Below the pieces are notes generated by a model. It was given only the letters and a program-made list of their open reading frames with translations. It made no database searches and had not been told where the DNA came from. 64,000 bases of DNA, taken from positions 941,001 to 1,005,000 of the forward strand of contig NC_003071.7 in the NCBI RefSeq assembly GCF_000001735.4. The letters are read 5' to 3'. The stretch is from Arabidopsis thaliana. Lineage: Eukaryota; Streptophyta; Magnoliopsida; Brassicales; Brassicaceae. This document shows positions 35,601 to 47,105 of this stretch, piece after piece. Made by a program: the position numbers and the translations under genes. Within the stretch, counting starts at the first letter, position 1; the number at the start of each line of letters is the position of its first letter.

Positions 35601-36337
35601 GAAACAGATCAATTTCAATCCAACGACTCGGTGTACAGTGACGGTTCAACCAAACCGGAAAGGTAGGTTTACTTGAACTTACTAGATCTAGCACCGGCGG
35701 GAGTAGAAGCAGCGACGGCCGCCGCAGAATTAGCAACATCAGAAGCTAATTGAGTCATCTCCACCGTACGTTCCTCCCAAGGCCAACCATCAGGATGTTC
35801 AACTTTAACCCTAAACGCAATTAAAGCATCCATTTGCTTCTCAAGCATCACAGCTTCTTTCATAACTTCTTCAACTTTCTCTTTATAAAACTTCTCAACT
35901 TTATTGAACTCATCGTCTAGTCGCCGGAAAAACACCGTCTCGTACTCTCCTCCTTCCTCCGACGCCATCAAAAACGTCGTCTCGTAACCATGACTCGCCG
36001 AGTTTATTAGAATCGGCGCAGTGACATGCTTAATTCCCTCCTCGATGTCATCATCGGAATCTGAGAAATGTCCGATCTGATGACCACCACCGTGTCCGCC
36101 GCCGTGTCCGTGGTGTTTCTTTTTTTTCGGTGATGTGGAGATTAAACCGCTGAATGCTCGGTGAAGAGTCATTTTCCTGTGAAGTAAGTGATGATGATGA
36201 TGATGAGGACCGTGAGGATTGGTTTTGCGTTTGAATTTGATGATTTCTTTAAGTTGAGATTTGAGATAATCATAATCCATGTAAGCTTCATGCCATTCCG
36301 GCACCATTTGCGACGAGAACTCTTTCCCGAACTTCAT
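32693..36337 (-). CDS. PHO1;H5: PHO1 homologue 5 (SPX-EXS phosphate transporter family)
   Basis: Eleven exons, in transcription order: 36337-35683, 35316-34953, 34867-34819, 34724-34523, 34451-34331, 34240-33982, 33899-33795, 33688-33494, 33402-33118, 33039-32903, 32792-32693. They give 823 aa. An N-terminal SPX domain (about 1-356, from MKFGKEF to ILKKYDK) carries the lysines that bind inositol pyrophosphates. It is interrupted by a His/Gly-rich loop (residues about 44-110). The C-terminal half has several membrane helices and the EXS domain ([22 protein letters not shown]). Family members export phosphate or signal its status; this copy is uncharacterised to my knowledge. Compared with H2 and H6 it lacks the intron after the GSSDE codons. 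Confidence 0.93.
35317..35682 (-). repeat. Degenerate repeat in PHO1;H5 intron 1
   Basis: Roughly three related segments between about 35390 and 35665 share AACCGGA, GGTTCGATAAAACC and AGAAAGAMACARATCAATTTCA phrases. This is an internal duplication confined to the intron. Confidence 0.45.
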
Positions 36338-38827
36338 TTTTCTCCAATCTCGAGAAAATCTTTGTCCGAAGAAATCTAATCTTTTTAGTTTCACTGTTGT
36401 GTCTGTCTGAAGAGTGAAAGAGAAGACAGAACAAAACTTAGTTTAAGTCTTTAAGATGGGTAAAATAGTGACTGGTCAGTCCAACAATATATAATAAAAA
36501 ATTCATTGGGTCAATTTTCCTTGATTTTAGCTTTGTTATAAAAACGAGTTTCTTTTTCATCAAATCTTCGTTGGTTTATAGTTGAAAACACATTTACCAA
36601 TGTGTTCAGATTGGGCAACCAAAGCGCGTGAGGAATGTCCCACGACGGACATCAATAGATGGAACCGAATAGAACACGTACAGCTCATAATATTATAATA
36701 TTGACATACCAATCTGAATTATTCTAACATTATAAAATAAAAGAGATAGAGATAGATAAATTGGAGTGATGTAGCAGCCTTTTATTCTACGTGTAGACTT
36801 AAGTTTTTTTGGAGGTGGAGGTGGCAAAAAGACATGTGCATCAAAGGCCGGTTATGGACTTGTGGTTTGTATCACAGCTCGTCACAGCTCGTCACGACAT
36901 ATATATAAGTTTGAAACATTAAGATAGAAAGAAATTGAAGAAAAGGAATCAAAGTTAGATAATTGATAGTGAAGAAAATCAACAAGTCTTGAAAGTTTCC
37001 AAAAGTTTGTAAAAGATTTTCAACATTTAGGCGAAAGTTTCCAAACATATTTGTGAATTTTTGAAAGAATTTGAAAGTTTCCAAGACTAGTTGCTATATT
37101 TGTTATATTACTGTATATCACTCAAAACATATTTGTTACGCTTGAAATAAATCATGCAACTTGTGAAAGTATCCAATTTTTTGCAAGTTATCAATAAACA
37201 TGAAAAAAATCAAATTATTTTTCATACCACCAATAATTAATAACTTAAAACGTGAGCTATAACACACTTTTAACGTTCTGTTAATTAATAGTACAACTAC
37301 AATTTGTATCAACATAGGTATGTCTAACTTGTTACGTTGAAAAAAAAAAAAAGAGTTGTTTGTTAAGAAAATGAAAGTTCAACAAACTATAATATAAAAA
37401 CAGATTATCTAGCAAATTATCCCTAAAAGTATTGGCTAAATCGTCTGCATTGGTCCGGTTTTTCCTGCACCGATTATATCGCCTATCTTACACATATTTC
37501 ATAGCTTATTTTATTTTGTTAGTTAAATATTTCACATCTTATTTTGTCCTACCAGTACCATCTAAATCATTAGTTGATATAAAAATAATTATAAATGTAC
37601 AGTCCCCACTTGACTTTCTCAAATTATGAAGCTGCTCGTACGTATATACTGTGATTAGTTTATTGTTTGTATATGCTAAATCTTTTCTTGAAGATCTCAA
37701 ATCTAAACGATAAGATCTTACTCTGGCTGGTCTTAGCTTTACAGCTTTTCATATTCTTATGTGACATCGAAGTTACAAACATGAACCTATCTATTTGGAC
37801 TTAAGAAGTCACCAGTCAATATACCACATGCATGTTTCTTTTTTCGTTTACCATAGACAAAAATATGGTTTAAGTATTCACAAAGATTACGATCTAAGAA
37901 GAACGATCCACTTCGTTAAATTCTGAAGATCTTTATGTTGGTTGAAACTTGAAAGTACTTAGCCACTGAATAGAACTTATGATGATTTCAAAGTAAAAAT
38001 TCCAAACAAGTATTTTTATTTTCAAATCAACTGAAATTATATATTGAGATAGAAAGACTTATTATTAATTGGACGATCAATATAACTTGTAACATATATA
38101 ATTTTAACTTGACATTATTATTGAGTAATAAAATTATATTTCTCATAGTTTTTGACTTTCTGTCTATTTGAAGGACAGCCAGTCACGCCGCGTCGTCCCC
38201 TTTCTCTTCTTCGTTGTCGTTTGTTTTCTTAATTCTTTTTGCATGTGTTGAATGGACGCATTCATGCATTATATTTATTGAAATGGAGTTTTGTTTGTTT
38301 TTTCATTTAGTGCGTTACTCTTTACGTTTGGTATGCACTCGTTATCTCATCACTATAGTAAAGCCTCTTTTTATGGTGGACACGTTTCCATTCCAAACGT
38401 TTACTTGCTTTGCCTTGGATGCCAAAACCTTTTTGATTGTTAGGCTTCAATGGGAGATACCAATTTTGGCTGCTACTAGAAAAGTTGTCCCCGAGCTGGA
38501 TTGGGAGACTCTCGTGAGTCGTGTCGAGCCATGACTCAGCTGCGGGTTTTCGTGACCAATGTCGACTTCTCTCTTGCGTTAGTTTCTATTATTATTTGAG
38601 GTTAATTGACGCACCCTAGCATTAAATTGGCCTGTAAATCTCAAAAATCTTACCTGAACAAATTTATCTTTTAAAAATGAATAATATTTGAACAACAATA
38701 TTGAGACTTAACCCAAAAAATAATTGTTTTAAAATTAAAGAAATAATATTTTATTATAATGACAAATTTTACTAAGAACAATCGGGTTTTCGGATCATAT
38801 TGGCAGCATCATAAATATATGCTATAA
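36338..38827. other. Spacer upstream of PHO1;H5
   Basis: The promoter of PHO1;H5 followed by AT-rich, gene-free sequence. CACAGCTCGT occurs twice in tandem near 36874-36893. The open frames here look random. Confidence 0.45.
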
Positions 38828-38856
38828 CTAGATTTTAACCCACGGTATACCGCGGG
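38828..38856 (-). mobile_element. Helitron 3' terminus
   Basis: Read on the minus strand, the sequence ends with an 18-base hairpin (arms CCCGCGGTA / TACCGTGGG, one mismatch; 38839-38856), then 7 bases, then CTAG (38828-38831), followed by T outside. Hairpin plus CTRR with insertion before T is the Helitron 3' signature. The element would extend rightward into 38.9-39.4 kb. I could not fix the 5' TC end, and there is no RepHel coding sequence. Confidence 0.6.
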
Positions 38857-40598
38857 ATGATTTATTTTTTAAAAGTAATATATATTAAAACTTGCAAATT
38901 TTATTTTTATAAAATATTTATATATTTACAGTTTATAATTATTATTAAGTATTTATATATATTAATTGTTATTAAAAAATTATAAATTAAAGATTTAACC
39001 CGTATTGAAACGGTGAATTAATTATATTTTCCTTTTTATTAATGTTGATTCAAAAACCCGTCCCTCCAAATCCGTCTTACCAAAAAGCCATTTATTTTAT
39101 TAATATTAATTTTATTTATGATATGACTCTGAATTATAATCTAAACATTTTAGCTAATAACATAGGAGTGCACCATATTTATTTAATAAGGGAATCTACC
39201 ATATGACCAGAATGCACTTTTACCCAAATCCACCAAAAAAGTCTTGCAAAACTACTATAGACCCGAATGTACCATATTTTTTTGTGCTAATATTTATGTG
39301 ATTAATATTTAATTGATTTCGTATATAAGATATTAAATTGTTTTACGAACTTATTTGTTTATAATTTGATAACAGATAGATATTTGAATATTCAGTATAT
39401 TTTGCTTCAGTTTAGGAAATCTTTGATGACCCGTCTTTAAATCTAATAAGCCCTATAATTAAGAGATGAATATTGTCGTTAAATAATTTTGGTAATCTTA
39501 ATGATGTCATTAAAAAATTTTGTTTTTGATTAAATTTTTCTAATGGCATTGTCATGTAATTAATTACAAAAATTAAGATTATATTTAAAATGTACTTCCC
39601 AAATAATATAGTAGGATTGTCACATTGTTGGTTATATATGCTAAATCGCAACTCTTATTGTCTTGTTGACAAGTCTAGTTCTCTAGTGTCTTTTTAGATT
39701 CAACGCCAACATAGCCATCAACTTTGATTTGGAATATGTGACATGAAACCTTTGTTATTAAATATATTTTTACTAGTAAGAAAATTTCGGGCCTAGATTA
39801 TATATTTTGTAGAGTTGAGACCAGTATTTAATAAATTATTCCCTTCCAACGATCGAACTCGTGTTCTATTAGATATCTACATTTTCGACTTATCTAGAAT
39901 TCAACAAAGCAGAACTTGACCTAAAGCAGAACCTCCTATCAACTCTACCGGTAGAAATAGGAACCATGATTTTGCGTTGAACCACCATAAAACGATAAAT
40001 AAGGAGAGAAGTTTCCAGTTTCCTTCCTCGTTACCACTCCGGCGAACCAACTGACCCACTACAAAAACCCCATATTGACAAAGATTTCGACTTTAAAAGA
40101 CTCAGTGATATTGGATCCCATACCTAACAATCCAACATACTCGGATATTTAAAACCATATATTTTAAGTTTTTATAAAGTATGTGAATTTTTTATAATAG
40201 ATAAAAAGAACAAAAGAATTGACTCAGTTAACGAATAAAGTTGACCCCAAAAACGTTTTGTTTTTTTCGTTGTTTCTAATTATTTATGTAATTTGTTTTC
40301 GTAAAGATGTATACAAAGTAAAGTGAATTCATTTAAAGTTTTCTAATTTCTATGCTTATGAAAAAATTATATACAAAAAAAAGTATATACAAAGTTTGAA
40401 AGGAAATTATATTGAATATGATTATTCGTTTATATATATCAGCCTTCATTGTATCAAAGGACCTAACAATAACTATTTGAAAACTATTTCAATACAAGCA
40501 TGATTTTCATGAACCCATTAATTTATTACCACCTTCTTTGTCCAATAATTGATTTACACTTTTAACGCAAGGAATAAAAAAAAAAATTGAATCTGTAA
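38857..40598. other. AT-rich TE-like spacer
   Basis: Probably includes the body of the non-autonomous Helitron (to about 39.3 kb) and then undefined AT-rich DNA. No gene is supported. Confidence 0.4.
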
Positions 40599-40750
40599 GA
40601 CCACCATTATTAGTGGTATCTTAACCAAATCTTAGCTTAAAATTTGTGAAAAAAAACTTAAATATAAGCATAAAAACTTTTATATAAGAGCTCTTTCTTC
40701 ACAAATCTTACCCTAAAATTTTGGATAGGATACTATCAATAATGATGCCC
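40599..40750. mobile_element. Tourist/Harbinger-like MITE
   Basis: 152 bases flanked by TAA on both sides (40596-40598, 40751-40753). The left end starts GACCACCATTATTAGTGGTA, and the reverse complement of the right end starts GGGCATCATTATTGATAGTA. The two ends stay similar for about 50 bases, through CCAAA and ATTTGTGAA. A 3-bp TAA duplication with long imperfect inverted repeats is typical of PIF/Harbinger MITEs. Confidence 0.65.
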
Positions 40751-41172
40751 TAACACTTTAATCATGTTAAAGATAATTCCGTACCTTGTGAATCTCAACT
40801 TTACACGTCTCTTTTTTTTTGTAGTATTATTATATGACTTTGGGATTCTCTTTTCAAGTACATGATATAAAAGAACCGAAAAGAAAGAAGATAAAAAGTT
40901 ATTTCAGTACACGACGACAAAGAGAAAAAGTAAAGTGTATGGTGCAGAAAAAGAAGGAGAAAAATTATATGAATATTACGAACAAACAAATATTAAATTA
41001 TTAACACGACTACAAATATAGAATGGTTGAATTTTGTTGACCATTTGTGAGACAGTAGACTTGACTATTGTCCTTGTCATATATACATGGGATAATATCA
41101 TTATCAGCTAAAGCTGATTAGATAACGACGAAGAGCAAGCAAGGATGGCTACAATCTCTATTCAACGAACAT

Positions 41173-44100
41173 TTAATGGTCCACTTCGTAGTTGAATGGT
41201 AATGAAACCGCCTTGAAAGCTCTGTACTTACCGACATTGTTTAAATGTTCGTTCTCTAACCTGTTTTTTACGTACCATGATTAGTTTTATTAAATGCGAT
41301 TGAAAAGTCTCGAATATAGTATCATTAAGAAAAACGAGTCATTTAATGTATAGTACGTAGTAGTAACCTGAAGAAATTCCATATTCCACGACGAATAATC
41401 TCAAGACTTGCCACGACTGCGACCACTGTTTGTGTGTGTATAGACTCGAATTTGAAATCTAACACAGTTTGCATCCACGCAAATCTCAGCACCACGTTTA
41501 AGATCTACGTTTAGTTTAAATATCAGTTACTTTTCTTAAAACTTTTTTAAACTAGTACTTACTGCCTAGCTAGGGTGTTGTGGTCTAAGCAGAACGAGGT
41601 GATACCAAGACTTGGCTAAGCACCGACCACACCCATGCCAGGTGGTCCATCGCAAAATCGTACTAATATTATCACTCACCATTGCAAGGACGTATACTTC
41701 CTTGTGTGGGATGAGAAGATTATCGCGTAACCATGGATTCTTGGATGTTCGGTTAAGAAGTCCCCAATCATAAACCAAGTCCCAATATGTACAGAAAACC
41801 ACTGCCATAGCCGAGGTAATACCACCTAACAATCTCCAAATAATTTGACGATCTTTTTCGTCATCCACTTCATAAGCCATCCCTAAGCAAACAGCAACTA
41901 CTATCACAATGTACTTGAAACCGTTATACCCTTGTTCTATGTTTTTCTCTTCAAGCATCCGCCTCATACACTACACATAAAATGTCAGAAATTCTTTTTT
42001 TATTGAACAACCAAATTATAATTATTGAGTTAGTAGAGATCAATATATTGTACCTGAAGGAAGCGAGAAAAAAATGGGAAAGCAGAAACAATGAATAGGA
42101 AAGTATTGAAGACTTGTGAATCTTTACAAGTGTTTTTTCTTTGTTTGAAATCTCCCCAACCATAGTAACATATGTAGAACTCGATGCTTCGAAGAGTTTG
42201 CGCTTGGCTACATAACTGATCTGCCAAGAAGAAATCGGGTAATGTCACCTGCATGAAGAAAGCAATAGTAATATGTTTGTAAAAATATTTCATGTTCATT
42301 TACGATTCAATTGAGTTTTGACGATTTACCTTGTAAAGAGGAGCAGCAAGCATATGAAATAAGGTAGTGAGGAAGAAGAAGCGACTCGATCGATAGAAGA
42401 TGTTGAATGGTACGACTAGAACTACGAACATAGCCTAATTATTTACATCACAAAGTTATGATGTCATGCATTATCGTGGAATCACTATAAGTATTTTGCA
42501 TTCAAGAGCTGATATTGGATTTGTGGACTTACAATGAGGAGGAAAAGAGGAAGAAGTTCGGTTAATGCTTGGTAATCTTTGGTTTTGGGGTCTGTTTCCA
42601 TGTCAAGATTGGCAAGAACACAAAGAAGAGCAAGCGCGCCAATGCTGAATCCCACAAAGAGAACTTGTTTGTAGCCAAGTTCAGTTCCTTGTTTGAAACC
42701 AAATATGAAGGAATAATTTACTCGATACTGCCTCCAAAAATAAATATTAGCAGCATACATAGTCATGTGTAACATAATAAACCCGAACAAGCTGCAAGAA
42801 CAAATAAAAAAACCAAACAAACATTAGCCAAGTAAAGTGTGGATTATTTCAAATGTAATTTCTGCGTTTGCGTTTAGATGAGTGAAAAAAACGAGAAAAG
42901 AGAACTTTTCAATTGTGTTTAACTTTTACTATACTTTTAACAAATCTGATGTGTTTAACATGTTTAAAGTGGTGAATTCATTAAGAAAGAATACGTACTA
43001 AGTGTAAACGCAAACATATATACATGCCCGGCTCTTGGGAGGTGCTGAGTGTGCTAGTGCACCGGGTCCCACTTCTTTATTCAGTTTTTCTTTATATTTT
43101 AGGGTCCAAATGTTCAAATAATTGCAAAATAGGATCTAGTTTTTAAATATTTAGAGTTTTAGGTAAAGAAATTTGGAGCATAGCACAGGGTCCAATAATT
43201 TATTGGGCCGGCCCTGCATATATATGATTGAAGCATAATAAGGCCTACCTATAAAGAGGGAACATCGTATTCATGTATTGTTTTTGGCCATCATCTTGTA
43301 AAATGTTTCGGGTGCGCACGATAGCCACAAGAGCCACTATGAGAGAAAACATGCATCCACCCAAGAAACCTGAAACATCATTTCTCATAAGAATGTGTAA
43401 AACATTAAGAAGCAAAGCATGAAAGAGCAAAAAAGTACCTAAGAGAGTAAGATTTATACCTGTGGAAAATGTTAGTCGGTGTCTCTCTCTTTTAGGTTTT
43501 GGTCGCAAGATGTTCATTCCTTTCGTTCTGTTACCATTCGTGAACTGCTTTATGAATGTAGCTTCAACATTCTCCATCAGTTTCATAACCTATGACAAAA
43601 GAGGAGCAATAGATTATCAATATTAGAATAAACAGAAACGCTATGAAACTGGTTAATAAGTTGATATTATAGTAATTTGGGTTGACTCAACAATTATCAC
43701 TGTTGAATTTTAGAAGATAAAATGTGTTTTCATCAAATCTCATCGAATGTTGTTTATATTTCATATCTCATATAGTCGAGTAAGTAACATATATATTTTC
43801 CTCTATAAAATTATTTACAACATTTAAACTAATTAGCTTACCTCATCAGAGCTTCCAAGGCAAGATTTATCAACCATTTTCATGTAAGACTTAGCAGCAT
43901 CCCTCGAAGTTATCTGATAGAATACATTTTCACTTATGAAAACCAACCTTATACAAAAGACAATGAAATAAAAATATATATTCTCTAACCATCTAACCTT
44001 ATCATACTTCGTCAATATCTTCGAAAGCGCCAACACATTCAAGAAGCTGCATATATTTTTGATAATTCAAAACTCAAATCCAAAAAAAAAAAAATTCTTT

Positions 44101-45662
44101 AATTTATCTCAAGTCGGAGAATAAAAAAGATACGCATGCACCTATAGCTCTTGAGATACCAAAGCTTCCTATGGAACTCGACAAATGCGCATATTAGCTT
44201 CTCCTCGATTTTCCTTAGATTATCTCTGCTGAATTTGAGCTCTGTATGGTTCGATACTTTGAGAACGCTTTTAGTGTTGGACTGAAGAGCTTCCTTTGTG
44301 TTGTTGATCTTGATGCTATCTAAAACCTCGATAAAAGCCGAGCTTGAAGATTTCATCTTGCTCAAGTTATTGGCTGGTGTGAAGAATACATCATTGTGAT
44401 CTTCTTCGTCTGTGTAATAGTCATCTTCATCGGATCTTCTACCAGCTCTACTGGAACCTCCTTCCTCTATGGCCTCCATATGAACTTTCACTACAATTAA
44501 CACCAGAAGACAAAAAAGGTCAATTTTAAAATTTGGCGAGTTTGATATATATTGTTACTGTTCATTTGAATATAACTATAAAAAAATATGGCTTTACTAT
44601 GTGTGTTTAATCAGCTTTTGATAGAGGTGGACAAGCTAGAACTTGGAAATAAAACTTTTAGTATCAATTCGTTTTCATTTATATTTTGTGATGTTACAAG
44701 AATTATTTTCTTCTCGTCCTGGAGGATTCATATTCTAACTTTTAGATCGTTTATCACTTCAGCTGATATTGTGAGCTTCATTGCTTCAATGGACTAAATA
44801 TTAAAATTTGATATTTTTCTGTTTTTCTAATAGAGAGTTTTACACCTAAAATTTGATTTTGCTTCCATGTTTTTCATCTTTTTTTGCCAAGTGACAAAAT
44901 TCATAGGTTATTCAATCATGTAAAGTCTAAACAATTTCAATTTCAATGAATATTTACATTATTCGCAAAAAAACATTTTTTGTCAAATATTTGTCTCGAA
45001 TTTCAAACACAAATGAATACATGAAAATCATAAAAAGTGATATCTTTAGGAGATTTTGATGATATCTTTATTATTATTATCATATGTTATTTCAGGGCTT
45101 TTAGATTATCAAATTTTCGCTTTATTTCTATCAAATATTTGATATAATTTTTTGGTAAAAGGTTAAAATATTTCATATTTCGCTTACTAGATGGATTTTT
45201 GGCGAGCTCCGCCGGAGAAACCACTCCATGCAAGGCAAAGCGAGCCATCTCCACTGTACTCTCTTCCTTCATCTTTAACCGAAATGCGATCAAAGCATCC
45301 ATCTGTTTGTTAAGCACCGCCGCTTCTTTCACCACCTCATCCACTTTCTCTCTATAGAATTTCTCCACCTTGTTGAATTCATCGTCTAGTCGCCGAAAAA
45401 ACACCAATTCATACTCTCCTCCTTTCTCAGCCGTCATCAGAAACGTTGTCTCGTACCGTTGACTCGCCGTAGAACTAACCTGAATAGTCGCCGTCGTTAT
45501 TCCATCCTCAATCTCGAGCACCGTCGACGAAAGGCTTATCTGACCGCCGTGAAGATTGGTTTTGCGTTTGAAGCGGTTGATGTCTTTGACAAGGGTTTTG
45601 AGATACTTGTAATCCACGTAAGCTTGTTGCCACTCTGACGAAAAATCTTTTCCAAATTTCAT
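41173..45662 (-). CDS. PHO1;H6: PHO1 homologue 6 (SPX-EXS phosphate transporter family)
   Basis: Twelve exons, in transcription order: 45662-45188, 44490-44142, 44046-43998, 43913-43842, 43589-43460, 43369-43249, 42791-42533, 42434-42330, 42248-42054, 41970-41680, 41504-41368, 41260-41173. They give 756 aa, the length I recall for PHO1;H6. The SPX domain is at about 1-291 and a C-terminal EXS domain follows the membrane helices. It is shorter than H5 because the His-rich loop is missing. The SPX lysine cluster is altered: ILTKYDK (T287), where H5 and H2 have [16 protein letters not shown] also replaces EFYQKLRLL just before it. Two introns carry insertions. The reading frame is intact, so it is scored as a gene, although it is the most diverged of the three. 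Confidence 0.92.
41562..41659. mobile_element. 98-bp GC-rich insert in a PHO1;H6 intron
   Basis: The intron 41505-41679 is 175 bases, while the same intron is 78 in H5 and 83 in H2. The excess is a GC-rich block flanked by near-identical 7-mers, GTACTTA (41555-41561) and GTACTAA (41660-41666), which look like a target duplication. I do not recognise the inserted sequence. Confidence 0.5.
43023..43216. mobile_element. hAT-type non-autonomous element (MITE)
   Basis: 194 bases flanked by a perfect 8-base direct repeat, CATATATA, at 43015-43022 and 43217-43224. The ends are CATGCCCGGCTC and, on the other strand, CAGGGCCGGCCC, matching at 9 of 12 positions. An 8-bp duplication with CAGGG-type ends is the hAT signature. 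It sits in the PHO1;H6 intron 42792-43248, which is about 90 bases long in H5 and H2. Confidence 0.8.
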
Positions 45663-46042
45663 TTTTGTTTCTCTGTTTTTAATTTATTTAAAATAGATAA
45701 GAGTTGTTTGTGAACATTCGTCAGTGTGTGATATACATATTTATAGATTGTGTCAAAATGTTGAATTGACCAGACATACTGAAACTCTTTTAGTGCTAAG
45801 TCAATGACTATATCAAGATGATTCAAGTCCAATTTGCGAATAATTGTTTTACCAAAATCAAACTAAAACGTGGTTTGGTTCCGTAACGATGGAAGTTATG
45901 TCTAAGTACGATGTATTCACAACAAACTATTATACAATGACATTTTGAAAGACTTGAATCGAAAATTTGAAGCACTCTATAGAGTATAAAGTATAAACCA
46001 TTCTGAGCAAAACCAGTTGATAAACACTTTATTAATTATATT

Positions 46043-46225
46043 TTTGGTGTTTTAGGTACTTTTACGAAGTATTGTTATTAGGTTTGTGTACCTTTAGAAA
46101 GTGCTATTAGGTTTACTACTTTTAAAAGAGTTTATCATCTGAAAGACAATGTTTTCACTGTTTTAAGTATATTATGAAGTGTTATTAGGCACTTTTAAAA
46201 AGTGTGATTAGGTTTAGCAAGTTTT
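46043..46225. repeat. Degenerate array with TTATTAGGTTT units
   Basis: Four or five diverged units contain GT(A)TTATTAGGTTTG and TACTTTTA-AAAGTG. Spacing is irregular at about 35-60 bases. Confidence 0.5.
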
Positions 46226-46384
46226 ATAAGGTGTTTTAAAATTTGATTTCGTCCACAAATTATTGTAACAAATAATATTTCATATTAAAGAATACACTAC
46301 CATATTAAATGTTAATATAAAAAAAAGAATAATTTACTAATAATAACAATATCAAGAAATGTTTTTTACTCTGAACGTTTGTGT

Positions 46385-46815
46385 TTTTAATCGCAACTTA
46401 CCGTAAAAATATTGACGATTATTATTTTCGTTCATGTCGTTTCATCGTAACTTTCCGTTAACATTGACGGTTATTTTTTCGTTAGTGTATTTTTATTGCA
46501 ACTTTTTGTTTTTATATTTTCATTGTAACTTTTCGTCAACATTAACAGTTATTTTTTCCGTTAGTATCTTTTTATCACAACTTTTCGTAAAAATATTGAC
46601 GGTTATTTTTCCTCGCTAATGTTTTTTATTGCAACTTTCCTATATTGCAATTTTCTGTGAAAATATTGGCAGTTCCTTTTTTGTTCGTATCTTTTCAGTT
46701 TTCATCGTAACTTTCCGTTAATATTGAAGTTTGTTTTCTGGTTATTGTCTTTTTATCGCAACTTTTTGTTTAAATATTTTCATCGTGACTTTTTATTAAC
46801 ATCGACGGTTATTTT
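46385..46815. repeat. Degenerate minisatellite of about 65 bp
   Basis: Six or so units share CGTTAGT-TCTTTTTATCGCAACTTT, then CGTNAACATTGACGGTTATTTTT. It is clearly periodic but diverged, possibly the subterminal repeat of a MULE-type element. No coding sequence is associated. Confidence 0.6.
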
Positions 46816-47105
46816 ATTCCTTAGTCACTTAACTCACTTCCGTCGATTCGTCAGACACGTTTGAGACGCCCCCTTTATATGCGGCTTTACATCTAAAGCC
46901 GATTATAGTAATGACTTGAGCTCATTGGAATATCACGAAGGCCTACTTACCATAGAAAATCGGTATACACTGCATTGTACTGGTTAGTCAAAGTGTTCAC
47001 ATTTCTATTGGTTTTGTGTAAACACTAGACGCTAACAATTTGTTACAAACTTCATTTTTATGTTCACATGTATAAGAAAAAGTTAAAACGTTCTTCTGCC
47101 AACAT

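Larger units (their letters stand above)
45663..47105. other. Spacer between PHO1;H6 and PHO1;H2 with two degenerate arrays
   Basis: The PHO1;H6 promoter (about 45663-46010), then two repeat arrays listed separately, then the PHO1;H2 3' flank. No gene. Confidence 0.55.

Noticed and set aside
38214..38534. 106-aa open frame in the PHO1 gap
   Set aside because: It has no family resemblance or splice context and lies in AT-rich DNA; it looks like a chance frame.
41566..41679. Extension of PHO1;H6 exon 10 into the GC-rich insert
   Set aside because: The GTGAGT donor at 41679 matches the paralogue junction after IAM/LAM, and read-through would truncate the protein.
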